Below the pieces are notes generated by a model. That model searched no databases. It saw only the letters and a list, made by a program, of their open reading frames with translations, and had not been told where the DNA came from. A stretch of 64,000 nucleotides of DNA, taken from the NCBI RefSeq assembly GCF_014596745.1, contig NZ_JABTCF010000012.1:1-64000 (forward strand), in the 5' to 3' direction. The translations under genes were made by a program, and so were the position numbers. The stretch comes from Maribacter aquimaris. GTDB taxonomy: Bacteria; Bacteroidota; Bacteroidia; Flavobacteriales; Flavobacteriaceae. This document shows, piece by piece, positions 44,105 to 54,536 of the stretch; position 1 is the first letter of the stretch, and each line of letters begins with the position of its first letter.

Positions 44105-45103
44105 CTATATAAAACTTCTGAATAAGGTATTTCGGAGCAACCATTCGAACAATAGTAAAGCACCTGCCAAGAATACCCAGGAACGAAATCTTTCGTCGTA
44201 TTTGTAATACTTGAATTCCTCTATTTCAGTTTTTTCCAATTTATTTATTTCTTCATAAATGGCTTCCAATTTTTCATTATCGGTAGCTCTAAAGTATTGT
44301 CCCCCTGTTGCTTTTGCGATGTCTTGCAATAGCTGTTCGTCAATTTCAACCTGTCGCATGCCATATCTGAATGAGCCATCGGCATTGTAGGCGATGGGCG
44401 AAAGGGCATTGCCATTGGTTCCCAGGCCGATCGTGTATGTTTTGATGCCGTATTCCACGGCTAGGTCTGCAGCTGTTTGTGGTTCGATAAAGCCGGAATT
44501 ATTCACACCATCGGTCAGGAGAATGATTATTTTACTGATTGCCTTGCTTTCTTTTAACCGGTTTACAGAAGTCGCCAATCCCATACCAATGGCCGTACCA
44601 TCATTTAACTGTCCATAGGTAATTTCACGTAGCGCATTAAGCACAATGGATTTGTCACTGGTGATAGGGGTTTTGGTATACGCTTCCCCGGCATAGGCGA
44701 CAAGACCTATTCTGTCGTTGGGTCGTTCTTTGATAAAATCCGCGGCGACTTCTTTTAGGGCGGATAATCGATTGGGTTTCAAATCGCGGGCCAACATACT
44801 CGAAGAAACATCGATTGCCATTACAATGTCGATTCCTTTGGTGGTTTTGGTACGGGTTGAGATATCCTCGGTCTGTGGTCGGGCCATCGCAACAATAATA
44901 GCGGCCAAGGCCAATAATCGAAATACGAACAACAACGGTTTTAACTTAGGGAGCAGACCACTATTGGAAAACCCTTTTATACTCGAAATCTTAAGGGATG
45001 GCGTTAATTCCCTGCGCTTAAAAAAATACCATAGGATAGCCAGTGGTAGCAATAAAAGCAACCAAAAGAACTCTGGATTCGCAAATGATATATTATCTAA
45101 CAT
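44105..45103 (-). CDS. batA: BatA: von Willebrand factor A membrane protein
   Basis: A 332-residue protein with the same plan as BatB: N-terminal helices, a VWA domain with DVSSSMLARD (near 96), and a C-terminal membrane helix (SWVFLAGALLLFEWLL). The start ATG directly follows the stop of the upstream gene (TAA-ATG). BatA and BatB are thought to act together at the membrane. Confidence 0.93.
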   Translation of the reverse strand: MLDNISFANPEFFWLLLLLPLAILWYFFKRRELTPSLKISSIKGFSNSGLLPKLKPLLFVFRLLALAAIIVAMARPQTEDISTRTKTTKGIDIVMAIDVSSSMLARDLKPNRLSALKEVAADFIKERPNDRIGLVAYAGEAYTKTPITSDKSIVLNALREITYGQLNDGTAIGMGLATSVNRLKESKAISKIIILLTDGVNNSGFIEPQTAADLAVEYGIKTYTIGLGTNGNALSPIAYNADGSFRYGMRQVEIDEQLLQDIAKATGGQYFRATDNEKLEAIYEEINKLEKTEIEEFKYYKYDERFRSWVFLAGALLLFEWLLRNTLFRSFI

Positions 45104-46765
45104 TTATACTTCAGTTTTAACTTCTACGGTACTTAATACCCGATTAATGATTTCTTCCGCATAGGTATCCCCATCTTGCCAGGTTAGTAAGACCTGTTGT
45201 TGGAATCCTTTGCCACCAAAACTGAGAATGGCATATTTTCCTTTCACCAGTTCTTCGGAATCTGGGACCTTGAATTTGGCACTACCATAGGTTTTTAGGC
45301 CCTTAACCCCTGAAACAGTTACGAATTCCTCTTGTTTTGTGATTATATTTTTAGCTCCTTTTGCTTCAAAATTACGCAAGAGTTGATCTATGGTTTTTTC
45401 GAAATCAGGTTCTACCGGCTGGGTAAAAGTCGTCGAGGTCGTTGCCAAGGTCAACAAGGATTTATCTTCCCTAAAAATGAATGTTTGAAGGTCTTTTATG
45501 TTGGCTTTGGCCTCAGCAGGGATTTCCACTTCCTGGCGTACCAATACTTCCGGGGACTCCAAGCTTATGGGTGGATATCCATAGGAACTTGCGACCCATT
45601 CGTTGTCCAATAAAAGTTTGGAGGGGTGTCCGGTAATGGTATCCCAAACCTTGACAGGGCCATAATATCCGATTAGTGCAATACCCGTAATCAAAAGCAG
45701 GCCTATGGCGGTAGTTCCTGCAATTACCCATTTTTTCTTTTCGTGTTTGCGGGCCAATTCATTTTGATATTCTTCTTGCGCCATCAGTTCTTCCATAGTT
45801 GGTTCCGGAATGGCCTCGTGCGTTTTTACCACAATATGCTCAACAACCTTTCTATCTTGCAGTGCTACATTGGTCGGTGGTTTTGACTTGGCGAATTTTA
45901 CCAAATCGGCAGTCCTTAAAATGTTCTTGAACTGGTTGATGGTATCTTTATCGAGTTCAAGTTCCCCGGCATCCTTCAACAGCTCCAATTTGTCGATCAA
46001 CTCGTCCGTAGTACTTTCCAAGGCTGAAATATTAGCATCTTCATCCAAGTAGGAGCGAACAATATCCGTTAATTGGGAATAATATTCTTTATACTCATCT
46101 TGGATCAGGTATTTAGAATTGTCCAATTTTTTCAATTCCAAAAGCGCACGATCATAGGGGGGTAGTTGAGCTACTTTTTCTTCTTCGGTCAAGGGTTTGG
46201 CACGAAAAACGAACCAGTATAATAGTCCTGCTACAAGGGCCAAAATGCCTAAAACGATTAAAAGAATTTTCCACCAACCTGAATTTACCTTCTCAACTTG
46301 GATCAACGGTTTAATGTCGTACATCTTTTGCGCCGTGGTATCAACCGGCACTGTGGCGACGTTTACGAGCAACGAGTCTGTAAAATATCCTTTTCCGTTG
46401 ATATCAATACGTTGCGCAGGCAATTTGTATGAACCGGAATCGAATTGTGTTAGGGCATAGGTTTTCAATAGGGTAATCCTGTCCTTTTTACGGGTGGTGT
46501 CGGTAGCAAATGCCTCAACGGTCTCTAAGGGTGAAAATGTTTGTCCTTCTGGAAAGATGACCATATCGGTAGAATCGACTTCAACGGTTACCATGAATTT
46601 CAGTTGATCACCGATTTTGATAAAGGTCGTGTCTACCGCTGAGGAAATTTTTGGTGTTGTTTGGGCAAACCCAAGACTACCGTAGAATAAAGCGCACAGG
46701 AAGAAGCAGCGTACTAAAAAAGCACGCAAAACCCAGATTCGTAATTGGTAATTTTTGACACCCAT
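45104..46765 (-). CDS. BatD-like/DUF4381-type membrane protein of the Bat operon
   Basis: A 553-residue protein with a signal peptide (ending GFAQT), an N-terminal beta-sandwich portion, a membrane helix at about 165-187 (WWKILLIVLGILALVAGLLYWFV), a cytoplasmic helical part resembling DUF4381, and a second helix near 350. The C-terminal 160 residues look like a further periplasmic domain. Its start overlaps the DUF58 stop (TAATG). It occupies the place between DUF58 and batA where Bacteroidota operons carry such a gene. Confidence 0.7.
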   Translation of the reverse strand: MGVKNYQLRIWVLRAFLVRCFFLCALFYGSLGFAQTTPKISSAVDTTFIKIGDQLKFMVTVEVDSTDMVIFPEGQTFSPLETVEAFATDTTRKKDRITLLKTYALTQFDSGSYKLPAQRIDINGKGYFTDSLLVNVATVPVDTTAQKMYDIKPLIQVEKVNSGWWKILLIVLGILALVAGLLYWFVFRAKPLTEEEKVAQLPPYDRALLELKKLDNSKYLIQDEYKEYYSQLTDIVRSYLDEDANISALESTTDELIDKLELLKDAGELELDKDTINQFKNILRTADLVKFAKSKPPTNVALQDRKVVEHIVVKTHEAIPEPTMEELMAQEEYQNELARKHEKKKWVIAGTTAIGLLLITGIALIGYYGPVKVWDTITGHPSKLLLDNEWVASSYGYPPISLESPEVLVRQEVEIPAEAKANIKDLQTFIFREDKSLLTLATTSTTFTQPVEPDFEKTIDQLLRNFEAKGAKNIITKQEEFVTVSGVKGLKTYGSAKFKVPDSEELVKGKYAILSFGGKGFQQQVLLTWQDGDTYAEEIINRVLSTVEVKTEV

Positions 46766-47631
46766 TAACCTCTTCTTTTAAAATAGCCTAATAGCTTTTT
46801 AACGTAACTTTCATCAACCCTGCAATTCAGCACTCCGCATCCTGATTTGGTAAACGACTCCTTAAAATATTTTACCCTTTGACGGTGATGTTCCCCATAT
46901 GCCATACGAACACTTTTTGATTGGGTGTTGACCAACTGTAATTTGCCGGTTTCCGCATCCTCCATTTGAACCATACCGAGGTTTGGAATATTTTCCTCCC
47001 GTTCGTCATAGATTCGAATACCGGTTACATCATGTTTGTTTCCGGTAATTTTAAGGGTCTTAACGTAGTCATCATCAATGAAATCGGAAAGCACAAAGAC
47101 TATGGCTTTCTTTTTCATGACATTGGTCAGGTATTTCAAGGCTTCGGCAATATTCGTTTTATTGCTTTTGGGTTTAAACTCAAGTAATTCCCTAATGATA
47201 CGAAGTACGTGTGATTTTCCTTTTTTGGGAGGAATATAAAGTTCAACTTCATCTGAGAACAACAGGAGTCCTACCTTGTCATTGTTTTGCATGGCAGAGA
47301 ATGCCAACGTAGCCGATATTTCAGTGATAATTTCTTTTTTGAATTGATTGGTGGTACCAAAAAATTCCGAACCACTCACATCTACCATTAACATCATGGT
47401 CAGTTCGCGTTCTTCTTCAAAGACCTTTATGTAGGGTTCGTTGTATCGGGCCGTTACATTCCAGTCGATATTACGCACGTCATCCCCGAACTGGTATTGC
47501 CTCACCTCACTGAAGGTCATACCACGCCCTTTGAAAGTGGAATGGTATTCCCCTCCAAAAATATGATCGGATAGACGACGTGTCTTAATCTCAATCTTAC
47601 GAACTTTCTTTAGTAAATCTTTGGTATCCAT
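46765..47631 (-). CDS. DUF58 domain protein of the Bat operon
   Basis: A 288-residue soluble protein with a DUF58 region (GRGMTFSEVRQYQFGDDVRNIDWNVTARYNEPYIKVFEEERE) and a degenerate VWA fold (MLMVDVSGSEFFG). DUF58 proteins couple to MoxR ATPases and VWA partners. It lies 89 nt after moxR and overlaps the next gene by 1 nt. Confidence 0.92.
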   Translation of the reverse strand: MDTKDLLKKVRKIEIKTRRLSDHIFGGEYHSTFKGRGMTFSEVRQYQFGDDVRNIDWNVTARYNEPYIKVFEEERELTMMLMVDVSGSEFFGTTNQFKKEIITEISATLAFSAMQNNDKVGLLLFSDEVELYIPPKKGKSHVLRIIRELLEFKPKSNKTNIAEALKYLTNVMKKKAIVFVLSDFIDDDYVKTLKITGNKHDVTGIRIYDEREENIPNLGMVQMEDAETGKLQLVNTQSKSVRMAYGEHHRQRVKYFKESFTKSGCGVLNCRVDESYVKKLLGYFKRRG

Positions 47632-47720
47632 CTTTTATAACAAACAGTAATAAGTATTCAATAACCGAGTGTAGCCAATGTTCGGAGGAACGATACGGGC
47701 CACTGTATACTGCCTACTGT

Positions 47721-48722
47721 CTATGGTACTTCAACCTCATTGACAATCTTGTTGATGATTTCCTCGGAAGTGATGTTCTCTGCTTCGGCCTCATATGTTA
47801 AGCCAATTCGATGTCTAAGTACGTCATGTACGACAGCCCTGACATCCTCAGGAACCACATAGCCCCTACGTTTGATAAAAGCGTAACATTTGGAAGCAAT
47901 ACCGAGATTAATACTTCCACGCGGGGAAGCACCAAAACTGATTAGGGGTTTGAGGTTCTCAAGATTATATTTCTCTGGATAACGGGTAGCAAAAACGATA
48001 TCCAAAATGTATTTTTCGATTTTCTCATCCATATAGACCTCCCTTACCGCCTTTTGGGCACTTAAGATCTGTTGGGTGGAAATCACGGGATTGACTTTTT
48101 CATAAGCACCTAATAGATTTTGGCGCATGATCAGTTGTTCCTCGTTCATTTTGGGGTAGTCGATTACCGTCTTCAACATAAAACGGTCTATTTGCGCTTC
48201 GGGTAACGGATAGGTACCTTCCTGCTCTACCGGGTTTTGGGTCGCCATAACCAAGAATGGCTTGTCAAGAATAAAGGTTTCATCACCAATGGTCACCTGT
48301 TTTTCCTGCATGGCTTCCAAAAGGGCCGATTGTACTTTTGCCGGGGCCCTGTTTATCTCATCCGCAAGGACGAAATTTGCGAAAATGGGACCTTTTTTAA
48401 TTGAAAAATCATTTTCTTTTATATTGTAGATCAAGGTACCGACCACATCGGCGGGTAAAAGATCGGGGGTAAACTGAATTCTGCTAAAGCTGCCTTTCAC
48501 CGCTTTGGCCAAGGTGTTGATGGCAAGGGTCTTCGCTAGTCCCGGAACACCTTCCAACAAAATATGCCCTTGTCCCAACAGACCTATAAGCAATCTTTCG
48601 ACCATATGCTTTTGGCCAACGATCACTTTGTTCATTTCCAACATCAAGAGGTCTATAAAAGCGCTTTCCTGGGCAATTTTTTCGTTTACTGCGCTAATGT
48701 CAATTGAAGTATTTTCTTCCAT
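47721..48722 (-). CDS. moxR: MoxR-family AAA+ ATPase
   Basis: A 333-residue ATPase with Walker A GVPGLAKT (about 58-65), Walker B VLADEINRAPAKVQSALLEAMQE, and an Arg finger region EAQIDRFML. MoxR ATPases act as chaperone-like assembly factors for VWA proteins, here BatA and BatB. It heads the operon; its promoter lies in the 160-nt spacer to the divergent aldo/keto reductase gene. Confidence 0.94.
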   Translation of the reverse strand: MEENTSIDISAVNEKIAQESAFIDLLMLEMNKVIVGQKHMVERLLIGLLGQGHILLEGVPGLAKTLAINTLAKAVKGSFSRIQFTPDLLPADVVGTLIYNIKENDFSIKKGPIFANFVLADEINRAPAKVQSALLEAMQEKQVTIGDETFILDKPFLVMATQNPVEQEGTYPLPEAQIDRFMLKTVIDYPKMNEEQLIMRQNLLGAYEKVNPVISTQQILSAQKAVREVYMDEKIEKYILDIVFATRYPEKYNLENLKPLISFGASPRGSINLGIASKCYAFIKRRGYVVPEDVRAVVHDVLRHRIGLTYEAEAENITSEEIINKIVNEVEVP

Positions 48723-48882
48723 ATATTTTATTGCATTTTTGGATATTGTTCCGATTTGATCTTAACAGTGGTGCAAATTGAAAATTTATTCATAGTAACG
48801 CTGTTAATGTATGGTTAAAAATTCATGAAAGCCCTTATTTTTATGAAGTTTTTAAGTGATTTCTTTTTAATTTCACACGCCT

Positions 48883-49758
48883 ATGGCAAACATAACCAAA
48901 TTTTCGAAAACTATAGCCGGAACCATGACATGGGGAAGATGGGGAAAGCAGCTTGGGAAAGATGAAATGATACGGCTAATAAAGCATTGTTTGGAGGTGG
49001 GAATAACCACTTTTGACCATGCCGATATCTATGGGGGTTATACTACCGAAGCCGAATTTGGAAATGCTTTTTCCAAGAGTGGGATTCCCCGTGATGCAAT
49101 TCAACTCATATCAAAATGTGGCATTCAATTGATATCGGATAATCGTACGTCGATTGTACAGCATTACAACTATTCCAAGGAGCATATAACCAAGTCGGTG
49201 GAACACTCGTTAAAGCAGTTGAATACTGAATATTTGGATCTTTTGTTACTTCATAGGCCAAGCCCTTTGATGGATCCAGATGAAATCAATGAAGCAATAA
49301 TGCGGTTGTTCAAAGAAGGAAAGATACTCGATTATGGGGTATCTAATTTTACACCTACCCAAATAGCCATGTTAGAGGGTGTTCTCCCCTTATCTGCAAA
49401 TCAAATGGAGTTTTCCCTGACCAATAATTCGGTTATGTACAATGGTGTGTTGGATGATTGTGTTGCCCATAAAAGATTGGCAATGTCCTGGAGTCCCTTA
49501 GGGGGTTATTTTAAGGAGGATAATAAAAAGACCCAGCGGATAAGGCTTGCGCTGGAACCCATGATAGAAAAATATAATGCAACAGGGGATCAGCTCTTGT
49601 TGGCGTGGATCATGAAACATCCAGCCCATATACATCCTGTGGTAGGCACGACAAATGAGGATCGATTGACCCTAGCCTCCAAAGTCGAGGATATAATTAT
49701 GGATATCGAGGATTGGTTCATTTTGTTGGAAGCCAGCCATGGGCATCCTGTACCTTAA
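48883..49758 (+). CDS. Aldo/keto reductase
   Basis: A 291-residue NADPH-dependent oxidoreductase. The catalytic residues Asp45 and Tyr50 (FDHADIYGGYT), Lys78 (SKCG) and His near 124 (LLLHRPSP) are present. It resembles the YdhF subgroup. It is followed 11 nt later by an SDR gene, so they form a small oxidoreductase unit. Substrate unknown. Confidence 0.93.
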   Translation: MANITKFSKTIAGTMTWGRWGKQLGKDEMIRLIKHCLEVGITTFDHADIYGGYTTEAEFGNAFSKSGIPRDAIQLISKCGIQLISDNRTSIVQHYNYSKEHITKSVEHSLKQLNTEYLDLLLLHRPSPLMDPDEINEAIMRLFKEGKILDYGVSNFTPTQIAMLEGVLPLSANQMEFSLTNNSVMYNGVLDDCVAHKRLAMSWSPLGGYFKEDNKKTQRIRLALEPMIEKYNATGDQLLLAWIMKHPAHIHPVVGTTNEDRLTLASKVEDIIMDIEDWFILLEASHGHPVP

Positions 49759-49769
49759 AATAAAGAACA

Positions 49770-50525
49770 ATGAATAAAACAGTGTTAATAACGGGCGCTA
49801 CTAGCGGAATAGGGCGTGCAACAGCAAAACTCTTTGCGGCAAACAAATTCAAATTGATTATCTGTGGAAGACGTCAAGATCGTTTACTCGCACTACAACA
49901 AGAACTAAGTGGTTTGACCAGTGTACATGTGCTTAATTTTGATGTTCGAAACAGGGGACAGGTAACCGAACAGATCAACGCTTTACCTCCAGCTTTTTCC
50001 GATATTGATATCTTGGTGAACAATGCCGGAAATGCCCACGGTTTAGACCCGATTGAGGAAGGTAGTTTGGATGATTGGGATGCCATGATCGATATTAATG
50101 TAAAGGGTTTGCTCTATGTGACGAAAGCGATTTTGCCAAAAATGGTGGCTAAAAAAGGCGGACATATCATAAACATCGGCTCTACGGCGGGTAAGGAAGT
50201 GTATCCCAAAGGAAATGTCTATTGTGCCAGTAAGCACGCTGTTGATGCCATAAACCAGGGCATGCGAATTGACCTTAATCAGTACGGTATTCGTGTAGGG
50301 GCCATAAATCCGGGATTGGTAGAGACCGAATTCAGCCAAGTGCGTTTTAAGGGTGATACCCATAAGGCAGCCAAGGTCTATGAGGGGTTTCAAGCCTTGC
50401 GGCCTGAAGATATCGCCGATATCATTCTATTTGTGGTCACCCGACCTTATCATGTGAACATTGCCGATTTGGTGGTAATGCCCACCGCACAGGCCAGCGC
50501 TACTATCGTAAATAAAAAAAATTAG
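49770..50525 (+). CDS. Short-chain dehydrogenase/reductase
   Basis: A 251-residue classical SDR with TGATSGIG (9-16), NNAGNAHG, the catalytic Ser in NIGSTAG and Tyr-x3-Lys in VYCASKHA. The sequence is closest to the YdfG (3-hydroxy acid/serine dehydrogenase) type, as seen from the DVRNRGQV and [10 protein letters not shown] segments. It follows the aldo/keto reductase gene. Confidence 0.93.
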   Translation: MNKTVLITGATSGIGRATAKLFAANKFKLIICGRRQDRLLALQQELSGLTSVHVLNFDVRNRGQVTEQINALPPAFSDIDILVNNAGNAHGLDPIEEGSLDDWDAMIDINVKGLLYVTKAILPKMVAKKGGHIINIGSTAGKEVYPKGNVYCASKHAVDAINQGMRIDLNQYGIRVGAINPGLVETEFSQVRFKGDTHKAAKVYEGFQALRPEDIADIILFVVTRPYHVNIADLVVMPTAQASATIVNKKN

Positions 50526-50601
50526 TGTCAATCAAGATTGTTTGAAAGAAAAGGTTTGAAATGTAATTTTCATTTATTCGAACTTATAATCCATAATTCC
50601 T

Positions 50602-51738
50602 ATGATTAACAAACGCCTCTTGGTAAAAAATCTTCTCGCCCATAATGATGAGAATAGCTTTTACGATAAAAAGCGTTTTATAGCCATTGGACACAAAGAG
50701 GGGAAGGCTAAATTCCTGAAACATGTTTGTGCCTTGGCCAACAGCAATCCTACGAACCATTCGTTTATCGTCATTGGGGTAGAGGATGTTGATAATACGA
50801 TTGTTGGGGTCGATTTTTTCGATGATAGTAAGATACAGAACCTGATCAATGCCTATTTGGATAATCCCCCGTTGATAGCTTATGAGAATATTCCCTTTCC
50901 ACACCTTCCTGAAGGTAAGGTCGTGGGCTTGGTTACGATAACTTCCAGCGGAAAGGTCTGTTCCTTAAGAAAGAATATCTGGAAATATTATGGTGGTTCG
51001 GTTTTTTTCAGGGAAGGCAGTATCAGCATGCCCAAAGCTTATGATATTGAACTAAAGGATATCAATTCGGAGGTTGTTGCTACCATAGAGCTACATGCGC
51101 GAAACAATATTGAATTGACCTTGGATGGGGTCATCGATTTCATCAACCATAGACATAAAGACCTGGAAAGCAACTATAAGGTGTTTAAGGAACAATTTGT
51201 GGTTTGTTGGGCAGGGCATACCAAAAAAGTAAAGGATAAGACCTATTTCTCACGGGTAGATATTGAGCTGATCAATGAGCAGGTAAGATTGTTCTACTCT
51301 ACACTTGATGAGGTAAGGGTGGGCTATAATGAAGATAGTTTCACGATTACGGAATATGTGCAGTTAGGACTTGGTAAATCCCATGAATATTATCCTTTGG
51401 AAGAGGTGCAGATCATTTTTGAGGAGAATGGTACATATCAGATCCAAAGCCAGATGATCTTTGAGCCCCCAAAGTACGATGCAAAAACATTACACCATAT
51501 TTTCAATATGAACAAAGCCCTACTTATGAAGTTGGAAAATGGCCAGATGTTGAAACCTACTGAAAAGCATGATTTGGCCCGTTTGCCAGCGACGTATCTT
51601 ATTTGCTTTTTAAATGGATTCGAGGAGGCCAGACCCTTATTGGAAAGGGCACGACCCCTCTTGAAGAAGACCGATCAGGCTATTTATGGTTCCTTAAAGG
51701 AAAGCTTGCGTATTATAAGGAAGGTAAAGTATAATTAA
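50602..51738 (+). CDS. AlbA_2/Schlafen-like DNA-binding domain protein
   Basis: A 378-residue protein whose N-terminal part (about 20-150, FIAIGHKEGKAKFLKHVCALANSN, then FIVIGVEDVDNTIVGVDFFDD) is the AlbA_2 putative nucleic acid-binding domain. The remaining 220 residues have no recognised domain (HARNNIELTLDGVIDFINHRHKDLESNYKVFKEQF). It is not preceded by a restriction gene or regulator in this window. Role unknown. Confidence 0.8.
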   Translation: MINKRLLVKNLLAHNDENSFYDKKRFIAIGHKEGKAKFLKHVCALANSNPTNHSFIVIGVEDVDNTIVGVDFFDDSKIQNLINAYLDNPPLIAYENIPFPHLPEGKVVGLVTITSSGKVCSLRKNIWKYYGGSVFFREGSISMPKAYDIELKDINSEVVATIELHARNNIELTLDGVIDFINHRHKDLESNYKVFKEQFVVCWAGHTKKVKDKTYFSRVDIELINEQVRLFYSTLDEVRVGYNEDSFTITEYVQLGLGKSHEYYPLEEVQIIFEENGTYQIQSQMIFEPPKYDAKTLHHIFNMNKALLMKLENGQMLKPTEKHDLARLPATYLICFLNGFEEARPLLERARPLLKKTDQAIYGSLKESLRIIRKVKYN

Positions 51739-52009
51739 GACCTATATGATTGTTCCAAACGGTATCTTGCGGGAATTTTCATGATAGGTAAGAAGGCAAA
51801 AAAAAGAAAAAATAATTGGGATAGGGGAGCATACGATAATTTTAAAATGGCTATCCTCGCAGACGACGAAGATATTTTTTTAACAACGATTCAAATAGTT
51901 TGCGCCAAGGCGATACAATAACCCAAAAATATACGTATTTTGTATAGGGTGTTTACAACGATGCTATCGGCGTTGTTGATGTAAAATGGCAATTTTAAAG
52001 ATAAAGTAT
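51739..52009. other. AT-rich intergenic region before the DUF3124 gene
   Basis: 271 nt containing no convincing gene. A 24-codon frame at 51847-51921 is too short to claim. No hairpin with a T-run was seen. Confidence 0.4.
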
Positions 52010-52519
52010 ATGAAGTCACAATTTGCATTTATTATTGGAATGTTGGTAATGCTAAGTTGCGAAGAACAAAAGGAGCTCAGCTCGATCAATCCTGAAAACT
52101 GGTCAAAGAGAACCATTGATATCAGTAAAAAGGACAGTTTGGAATATGGTAAATCCTATTTATCCGTTTATTCACAAATTTATAGTACATCGGAACATAA
52201 AACGCATAACCTAACCTCAATGGTGAGTTTGCGTAACACAAGTGATAAGGATACGATTTACATTCTTAAGGCGAATTATTTTGATACCCATGGTACACAT
52301 GTGAGAACCTATTTTAACACACCGATTTATCTGAGTCCATTGGAAACAGCCGAGATTATCATTGATGAAGTTGATGTTTCGGGGGGTACGGGCTCAAACT
52401 TTATTTTTGAATGGAAAGTGACTTTGGGTTCTTCAGAACCCTTATTTGAAGGGGTTATGAATTCGACCATGGGACAACAGGGGTTGTCCTTTACGACGCA
52501 GGCTAGGCGTATCGAATAA
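52010..52519 (+). CDS. DUF3124 domain lipoprotein
   Basis: A 169-residue lipoprotein (VMLSC, Cys17) whose mature part carries DUF3124 features: SYLSVYSQIYSTSEHKTHNLT, VSLRNTSDKDTIYILKANYFDTHG and the FIFEWKV ending. The frame is open 8 codons upstream; the ATG at 52010 makes a proper signal. Function unknown. Confidence 0.85.
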   Translation: MKSQFAFIIGMLVMLSCEEQKELSSINPENWSKRTIDISKKDSLEYGKSYLSVYSQIYSTSEHKTHNLTSMVSLRNTSDKDTIYILKANYFDTHGTHVRTYFNTPIYLSPLETAEIIIDEVDVSGGTGSNFIFEWKVTLGSSEPLFEGVMNSTMGQQGLSFTTQARRIE

Positions 52520-52601
52520 TTGGCGCCGTGGTTGCTTTAAAATAACAAATTGGGAAACACCAATATTCACGAATCGAATAGCCACTAAGCTTAAGGGGGC
52601 A

Positions 52602-54536
52602 CTATTTGGTTTTGCCCAACCACAACATTTGATAGGGCATCAATCGTAATGTGCCATCTCGAAAGGTGATTTTTTCTCCCGAAATCAAGTCGGTGGGATT
52701 GGCCTTTGATCCATAAGAACCGAGGGTATTTTCGTATATGGCCTGCGGTACTTCATCAAAATTACAAACAACCAGCACCCCATTGTTTTTACCCATAGGT
52801 CTTTCATAGATCAGGTAGTGGGGGTTATGGGCTTCATACAGGATTATGTTGTTCCGATCGGAAAATGCAGGATGCTGTTTACGCAATCGGATCAAATGCT
52901 GTAATGAATAGAATATTTGGGAATGATGGTTTTTTTGTGCATCGATTTGTGCTATGGTATCCCAATCCTGGTGCGGTCGATTGACCCAACGGCTATCTTC
53001 CTTTTTATTGTGGACCTTTAGGTACGAATAATCGTTTAAGGTCCCAATTTCATCTCCTGCATAAATAAGGGGAACACCGCCATAAGAGAGTATAATGCCA
53101 TGCATCATGATTATTTTGGCTATGGCCTGTTCTATTTTGCTTTGATCCTCCTGTTCAAGGGCTTTTTCCAATCCCAGTAGGGATGCAGCGCTTCCAGTGA
53201 TCCTACCATCACCTGTTTTCGGATTGTACATGAACATATGTCCCTTGGCAGGGGACCAATCAATTTTCTGGCAGTAATAATCAAGTAGGAACTTGCGATG
53301 TGATTTCGCGTTCCAGCCGATTTCATGAATATGGTGGTCTTCAAATCCCAAACCAATATCGTCATGGCACCGAATGTAATTGATCCATGTGGTTTCTTTG
53401 GGTTTTTCTGGAAGGGAATGGATGTTTTTATAGAGCAGGACTGCTTTTTTAGTGGCGATGGCGTCCCATAATAAAGCCATTAAGGTGGCATTATAGGCGA
53501 TTTCACATTCGTTGCCTTTCATTGTTCCCGAACCAAAGTATTTTATGATCTCTTTTGGGGCCACTATGGCCTCTGCCAAGAATATGACCCCTGGTGCGAT
53601 TACCTGTAGGCACATCCTGAACAGAGAGATCAAGGCATGGGCCTCGGGCAAGTTTTGGGACACTGTACCTAGTTTTTTCCACATAAAGGCAAGAGCATCC
53701 AAACGCACAACATCAACACCTAGGTTCGCCAGTTTTATGAGATTGCCCAACATTTCGATAAAGACCTCGGGATTTGAGTAATTAAGGTCCCATTGATATT
53801 GGTTAAATACCGTCATAACCCATTTTTTCATTTCGGTATTGAAGGTGAAATTACCCGGAGAGGTCATTGGGAATATTTCGGGAAGCGTTTTTTCAAACTC
53901 ATCGGGCAAGGTGCGGTCTGGGTATATGTGGTAATAATTTTGGTATTTGGGGTCGCCTGCCATGGCCTTTTTGGCCCAAACATATTCATTGGAGGTATGG
54001 TTTGCGACAAAATCGAGCATTAAATACATGTTTTTATCACGCATTTTTTGGGTTAAATCCAAAAGGTCCTCCGTACTGCCGAACCGTGGGTCCACCTCAT
54101 AATAACTATTAACGGCATAACCCCCATCATTTTCACCCTGGGGTCTAGGGGTAATGGGCATTAAGTGGACGAAATTCACCCCAAGTTTTTCGAAATAGCC
54201 CAACTTTTCTTCCAGTCCCTTAAGATCTTTATTAAAATGATCCACATACAATTGCATACCAACAAGCTGTTCGGATTGGTACCAGTTTCCTTCATTGATA
54301 CGTTGTACGTCCAATACCTTCAGTGGCGATGGTCTTTGCCCAAAAAGGATGGGAAGCGTACGCAATAGTTTCACAAAGGAGTTCTTATGGTCTTTTTCGG
54401 TATAAAGTGAAAAAAACAAATCCTTGATCAATGTAAGGTTGGTGGCCAACCGTTGTTCAAAGAGGGCTTCAACATCATTTGCTATGGTCTTTTTGGATTC
54501 CGTAGCAAGATATTTGTGAATGGATGCTTGATTCAT
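52602..54536 (-). CDS. Amylosucrase (GH13 subfamily 4 type)
   Basis: Converts sucrose to an alpha-1,4-glucan and fructose, or cleaves it. The 644-residue protein has an N-terminal helical domain (1-90) and a GH13 barrel: region I DFVANHTSNEY (175-185), nucleophile Asp280 in DVVRLDALAFMWK, acid/base Glu322 in FLAEAIV, and Asp392 in RCHDDIG. These match amylosucrase motifs more closely than other GH13 enzymes. No signal peptide is seen, so it is cytoplasmic. The fructokinase gene overlaps its start by 1 nt, supporting sucrose as the substrate. Confidence 0.88.
   Translation of the reverse strand: MNQASIHKYLATESKKTIANDVEALFEQRLATNLTLIKDLFFSLYTEKDHKNSFVKLLRTLPILFGQRPSPLKVLDVQRINEGNWYQSEQLVGMQLYVDHFNKDLKGLEEKLGYFEKLGVNFVHLMPITPRPQGENDGGYAVNSYYEVDPRFGSTEDLLDLTQKMRDKNMYLMLDFVANHTSNEYVWAKKAMAGDPKYQNYYHIYPDRTLPDEFEKTLPEIFPMTSPGNFTFNTEMKKWVMTVFNQYQWDLNYSNPEVFIEMLGNLIKLANLGVDVVRLDALAFMWKKLGTVSQNLPEAHALISLFRMCLQVIAPGVIFLAEAIVAPKEIIKYFGSGTMKGNECEIAYNATLMALLWDAIATKKAVLLYKNIHSLPEKPKETTWINYIRCHDDIGLGFEDHHIHEIGWNAKSHRKFLLDYYCQKIDWSPAKGHMFMYNPKTGDGRITGSAASLLGLEKALEQEDQSKIEQAIAKIIMMHGIILSYGGVPLIYAGDEIGTLNDYSYLKVHNKKEDSRWVNRPHQDWDTIAQIDAQKNHHSQIFYSLQHLIRLRKQHPAFSDRNNIILYEAHNPHYLIYERPMGKNNGVLVVCNFDEVPQAIYENTLGSYGSKANPTDLISGEKITFRDGTLRLMPYQMLWLGKTK

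Noticed and set aside
51847-51921. A 24-codon frame before the DUF3124 gene
   Set aside because: Too short, with no ribosome-binding site or family support.
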